From: Cerioporus squamosus
Lineage: Eukaryota > Basidiomycota > Agaricomycetes > Polyporales > Polyporaceae
DNA: 23,113 bases
NCBI GenBank assembly: GCA_022592435.1
Contig: JABYQS010000425.1
Span: 1 to 23,113, forward strand
Direction: 5' to 3'
The notes under the pieces were generated by a model. That model was not told where the DNA came from. It made no database searches and worked only from the letters and a program-made list of their open reading frames with translations. Made by a program: the position numbers and the translations under genes. Below are positions 19,871-23,113 of this stretch, piece after piece. Numbering within the stretch: the stretch's first letter is position 1; the number at the start of each line of letters is the position of its first letter.

Positions 19871-20556
19871 ATGACCGCAGACACAGGAAACACAGGGCAG
19901 TCGGGAGGATCTGGTAGTCATGGCGGCGGCCAGAGCTCGTCGCACATCTCCTCAGCCATCCCTGCCCTCCTCGTCGTCTTCGTCGTTGCTATCATGGCCC
20001 TTACCGGCTGGTACATTGTCAGGCGCATTCGTCTGACGGGGCGCAGCATTCTGTCACTCTTGGCAGGATCTGCACACCAGCCGGAGCTGACTTATATCGA
20101 GCTCACCGAGCCCCCACTACAGCACACTGACTGGGATGCCATCCTCGTGAGTTACAGTCAGCGTCATTTCGGAAGATACACCCACTCATCCGACTGCGCA
20201 TCTTCTAGCCCATTGCAGTTGAATTCATCTCTCCCGTCGGACGCGAGCAATGGGAGCAGGAGCGGCAACGGTCGCCTCGAGGGTCTTCCTCTTCTGTCGC
20301 AATGCACTCAGATTCGGAAGGCAGATTGGCACGCTATACCCGCGGGCACACTGCCTCCGAAGAGAGAAGACAGGTTGATCTGTTTGACTCCGACAACGGC
20401 GGACTACGCATTGCGGTGCTCGTTGCGATGCCGTCTCCTCCTCGGGGACCGCGTCGTGCGGACTCGGAGAACAATTCTCCGTTGACTCGGACCCGGGGAT
20501 CGCGCCCGAGTTGTGTCTTGGTACTATTCACACCTCCGTCCGATCATAGATCATAA
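19871..20556 (+). CDS. Single-pass membrane protein, family member 3, with a shifted C-terminal frame
   Basis: A close relative of member 2. From ATG 19871 (MTADTGNTGQSGGSGSHGGG) a Gly/Ser outer part ends SSSHISSAIPA, a TM helix spans about residues 29-50, then come RRIRLTGRSI and the block QPELTYIELTEPPLQHTDW. Exon 1 ends at 20146 (GTGAGT donor) and exon 2 starts at 20209 (PIAVEFISPVGRE), the same junction as members 1 and 2. The conserved block GGLRIAVLVAMP follows. In the current frame the protein then ends at 20556 without the family C-terminus. A one-base shift near 20470-20480 would instead give APELCLGTIHTSVRS and stop at 20547-20549, matching TELCLGTVQTSAL of member 2. So the last 30 or so residues are either mutated or mis-sequenced. 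A longer in-frame reading from about 19790 through the intron is not supported. Confidence 0.65.
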
Positions 20557-21548
20557 TCTGGTGGTAATACTCTGTGTTTCTCGTTCAGCTTCGATGGACG
20601 CATACTTACCTTCGCACTGCTCCCTCCCTGCTCAGGCCAATCCTGACAGGTTCCCTCAGGTCTGGCCTCGAGTACCTCTCCGACTCCGAGTCTGATTGTG
20701 ACAGGCGCTTCTGCAATCTTATCCATCGCATTTTCTCGCGCCACCGAACAACCTCGCTTGCACAGTGACCACGACCATCCCTTCAAGGATGCTACCGTCA
20801 TCTTCGAAGAGATCCTTCAAGGCTTTGGCGGCATAGCACCTATATCTCTGTCTGCACACACCGCCAGCAACCAACAGCCAACTACTGGAGAATCGTGTGT
20901 CAATAGAGACTGACGACTTCGTTGTAGCAAAGACATGCTATCGCAGCACTCCGCTGCTTCGAGCCTCTTTGCTATTTGTAGGGACTCGCTGAGAAAGTAG
21001 TTTCCCATTACCTCGGAGGTCTCGTCTCGTCTCACCACACACGAGCGTTGAACGCCATACATAGTTTAACCCCCCTCCGATTGACAACTTCAGGGCACGG
21101 AGATTGTGGCTCAAGTTACTGGTACGTCTGTTTCTAAGGACTGGTCGTGTTTCATACTGATCGATTGCAGATATATCCTAACAGCCGTATGATGGAGACC
21201 AGACGTTGTGGATCGCGCCCCAGTACGCGAACGTGCATCGCGACGACGCTAACAGGCTGCGCACTCATGTAAAAGGTAGAAATCCCTCATTATACCGTGA
21301 AGGAACGCAGCCTTCCCTACAACGATGAGGTCCAAGTCGCTCGCGGGGATGCGAATGTGGTTTCAATTGGTATTGAAGGAAAAATGCTCGGCTCGGACAA
21401 CGCTACGGAGAGCTTCCTGCTTAACTTCTAACGCCGTCATAACGACAATACGGTGAGTGCGTGTCTTTCTTATACAGACATGACAGAGGTCTTATGAGAG
21501 CGAGAAAGTCAAACGGCGACTTTCCTTGTCCAGCGGATACTACGCGAA
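20557..21548. other. No confident gene (about 1 kb); possible 5' part of the next gene
   Basis: Most of this stretch shows nothing. At about 21186-21290 a frame reads PYDGDQTLWIAPQYANVHRD and onward. After a one-base shift, from about 21276, it continues VEIPHYTVKERSLPYNDEV and then SIGIEGKMLGSDNATESFLL to a TAA near 21431. Composition is protein-like, but I know no family for it. It may be the N-terminal part of the downstream beta-sandwich gene or a separate relic. Confidence 0.3.
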
Positions 21549-22554
21549 TGTACCCGGGATCCCCGGCTGCTTCTTCGTCAACGATGGAGGACCATTCGTC
21601 AAGTACGCTGGGACTTGGCTGTGTCTCATTCGACGGGGATGGGAAGGGATCAATCCACCAAGCGACCGCCCCGGATGCTTCGGTTGAGATCTCGTTCGAC
21701 GGTTCGCTTACAGTACTTCGAAACGTAGTTTCAGCTAATCAGATAGCCAACAGGGACGGGACTTGCCCTTTTTGGCATCGTACCTCCCAGCAACCAAACC
21801 GACCCACCACCAACTGCTTCGTATACCGTCGACAAGGATGTCTCTTCCCACAGAACCTTGCCCTTCGCGACTGAATGTCAGCGCAATCAGGACTTCTTCG
21901 ATGTGTATCACCTTCCGGAAGGCAACCATACGGTCGCTATCACCGTCACAGGCCGCATCCACCAGTGCCCCATACATTGTGGACTTCATTTTGCTGTGCA
22001 GAACAACCTGCACGCCATCCGCATCGCTGCCGATGTCGACCACCGGCCGAAACGGACAGTCCTTGGGCCACTCAGCAGGGGTGTTTCATCGGTGCCACCG
22101 TCGGTGGTGTATCCCTCTTCCTCGGCTTAGCCATCCTCGCCTGCATCTGCATACGCAGGAAGCGGCGTACGGGCACTCGGGACCTTCAACCAGGATGTCA
22201 AGAGTCGTGCCATACTACTTCTACTGACAGCTTCAACCCACATATCTTTCCTACCCCGCTCGACGTCTCCCTGGACCGAGCGTCTTCTCCCGTGTTAGAT
22301 GGCGATGGAACCATGGCTACGATCATGGCGTCATCTCCCGGTCCTGGCCCTCGAGTGCACCGCTGCATGCCGGAAGATGCCCCCCTGAATCGGACGATAC
22401 TGAATCGCCTCCGCCTGCTTATTCTTGTATGATATCCGGATTCCGTGTACATGAATTATCCCAGTCTTTCGTACGTGCAAGTCACACGCGGTGCTTCAGC
22501 TTCAACTCGACAGCGCACTGGAAAGAGGGTAGACTTGGCAACTCGACCAGGTAG
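21549..22554 (+). pseudogene. Receptor-like beta-sandwich / single-TM protein with several one-base frame breaks
   Basis: The pieces follow the layout of a common Agaricomycete surface protein: an extracellular beta-sandwich, one TM helix and a cytosolic tail. In order they are GCFFVNDGGPFVKYAGTW (about 21562), SIHQATAPDASVEISFDG (about 21650), an intron GTTCGC...CAACAG (about 21701-21754), TGLALFGIVPPSNQTDPPPT, then ASYTVDKDV and QDFFDVYHLPEGNHTVAITV. APYIVDFILLC follows, then the TM segment FIGATVGGVSLFLGLAILAC with RRKRR, and a Ser/Pro tail ending ESPPPAYS to TAG 22554. The frame changes at about 21630, 21950, 22081 (a GGGG run) and 22380 (a C6 run). NQT and NHT are potential N-glycosylation sites. 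The true N-terminus and signal peptide were not found. It is either a decaying gene or an intact one with indel errors. Confidence 0.55.
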
Positions 22555-22918
22555 GTACGACAATTTCCGTTCGTATGATCTATATGAACAACCCACTAGA
22601 CTGTTTCGATTAGGAACTTAGACCGATCATGCACATGTACCGTCCACCGTGGACTGTCGATCCCTATGGGACTTTCCGTCAGATCCCCAAACGACCCTCA
22701 CGCTGCTGGCCGCATTCAGCGCCCTTATCTCAATCCTCACCGCCAAGTCTTAGGCAAGTCCTAACAGTACGACTCACGTGAGTTGGCACATACGCTCGCC
22801 CTGGTACCGATGGATTCATACAGCTCCGATTTCCTGCCAGTGGCGGTCGCCGGCTAACGTGTCTTGTCCGCCGGGCATTCAAGCGTGAGCCCTTGCACGA
22901 GGTTGCTAACAGAACAGG
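22555..22918. other. No confident gene (about 360 bp)
   Basis: Around 22675-22754 one frame has a hydrophobic run (LLAAFSALISILTA) that could be a TM helix of a gene entering from this region, but it stops soon after and no splice chain could be built. A CACGTG palindrome-like site (ACTCACGTGAG) lies at about 22770-22780. Confidence 0.3.
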
Positions 22919-23099
22919 TTCCGGTTCACCCGGGCGAAGAGCCGGAGCAATGGATTGTGGTCTCAAAGAGAACATTGATGGACGATGACGGCAATGTTTC
23001 TGAGCGACAAGCTCGGCGCGACATACGGACTCCGACGGTAGCACATACTTATGTCGGGGATCTCGACCGAGATGTGTCCTGGTGTAGTGGCTCGTGATA
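22919..23099 (+). CDS. Possible last exon of an unidentified gene
   Basis: After an acceptor-like CTAACAGAACAG (about 22907-22918), an open frame reads VPVHPGEEPEQWIVVSKRTL and then MDDDGNVSERQARRDIRTP, ending in a stop near 23095. It is hydrophilic and acidic/basic mixed, as in a cytosolic tail. No family is recognised and the upstream exons are not resolved. Confidence 0.3.
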
Positions 23100-23113
23100 T
23101 GTCACACGAGTTC

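Noticed and set aside
19790..20485. 231-codon reading that runs through the member 3 intron
   Set aside because: It begins at a non-ATG codon, crosses a conserved GT...AG junction and loses the PIAV and AMP blocks.
1..23113. Transposon, LTR, CRISPR array, rRNA or tRNA
   Set aside because: I saw no reverse transcriptase, transposase, long direct or inverted repeats, regular spacer array or tRNA-like cloverleaf by eye. A repeat or tRNA search could still find small ones.

Overview
This is nuclear DNA from a filamentous fungus, almost certainly a basidiomycete of the Agaricomycetes and probably a wood-decay polypore-type species. That placement is inference. The evidence is compact multi-exon genes with introns of about 48-75 nt (GT...AG), very short exons, moderate-to-high GC, two DUF6533-type membrane proteins, an F-box protein, and several small single-pass membrane proteins of a kind common in Agaricomycetes. 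I see no bacterial operon, CRISPR array, rRNA, tRNA or intact transposon.

Layout, left to right. The 3' end of an unknown gene may cross the left edge (1-117, +). A DUF6533 multi-pass membrane protein lies at about 1047-2919 (+), followed by an F-box protein whose frame is broken about three times (3371-4439, +). Two tandem short-chain dehydrogenases on the minus strand (4682-5974 and 6291-7577) share all six intron positions, and all seven exons of each could be resolved. The exosome subunit RRP46 (8580-9478, -) is divergent from a single-pass membrane protein (9719-10636, +). Next come a poorly resolved coding-like stretch (11038-11530, +), a second DUF6533 protein (about 11741-13450, +) and a 12-exon monocarboxylate-transporter-like MFS protein (14611-16554, +) whose every splice junction closes in frame. 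Two more members of the single-pass family follow (17675-18500 and 19871-20556, +), the second with a shifted C-terminal frame. Then comes a receptor-like beta-sandwich/TM protein with several one-base frame breaks (about 21549-22554, +), and an unidentified coding-like end (22919-23099, +).

RRP46 is the only clear housekeeping gene, acting in RNA 3'-end processing and decay. The rest is an accessory neighbourhood rich in membrane proteins of unknown function. Two gene families show local duplication: the SDR pair and the single-pass membrane family. The two DUF6533 genes are about 9 kb apart. Nothing ties the SDRs and the MFS gene into one pathway, so I do not call a biosynthetic cluster.

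The best candidate for something undescribed is the three-member single-pass membrane family. Its members share a pre-membrane Ser/His motif (two of three), a basic stop-transfer segment, a PEL...W...I block ending exactly at a phase-0 intron, and a following P-[IV]-A block. In the first member that intron is 75 nt and free of stops, so both spliced and retained forms would encode protein. Three genes (F-box, third single-pass member, beta-sandwich/TM) carry one-base frame breaks, some in homopolymers. Real decay and assembly error cannot be separated from this sequence alone. The SDR, RRP46 and MFS reading frames are intact throughout, which argues against generally poor sequence.
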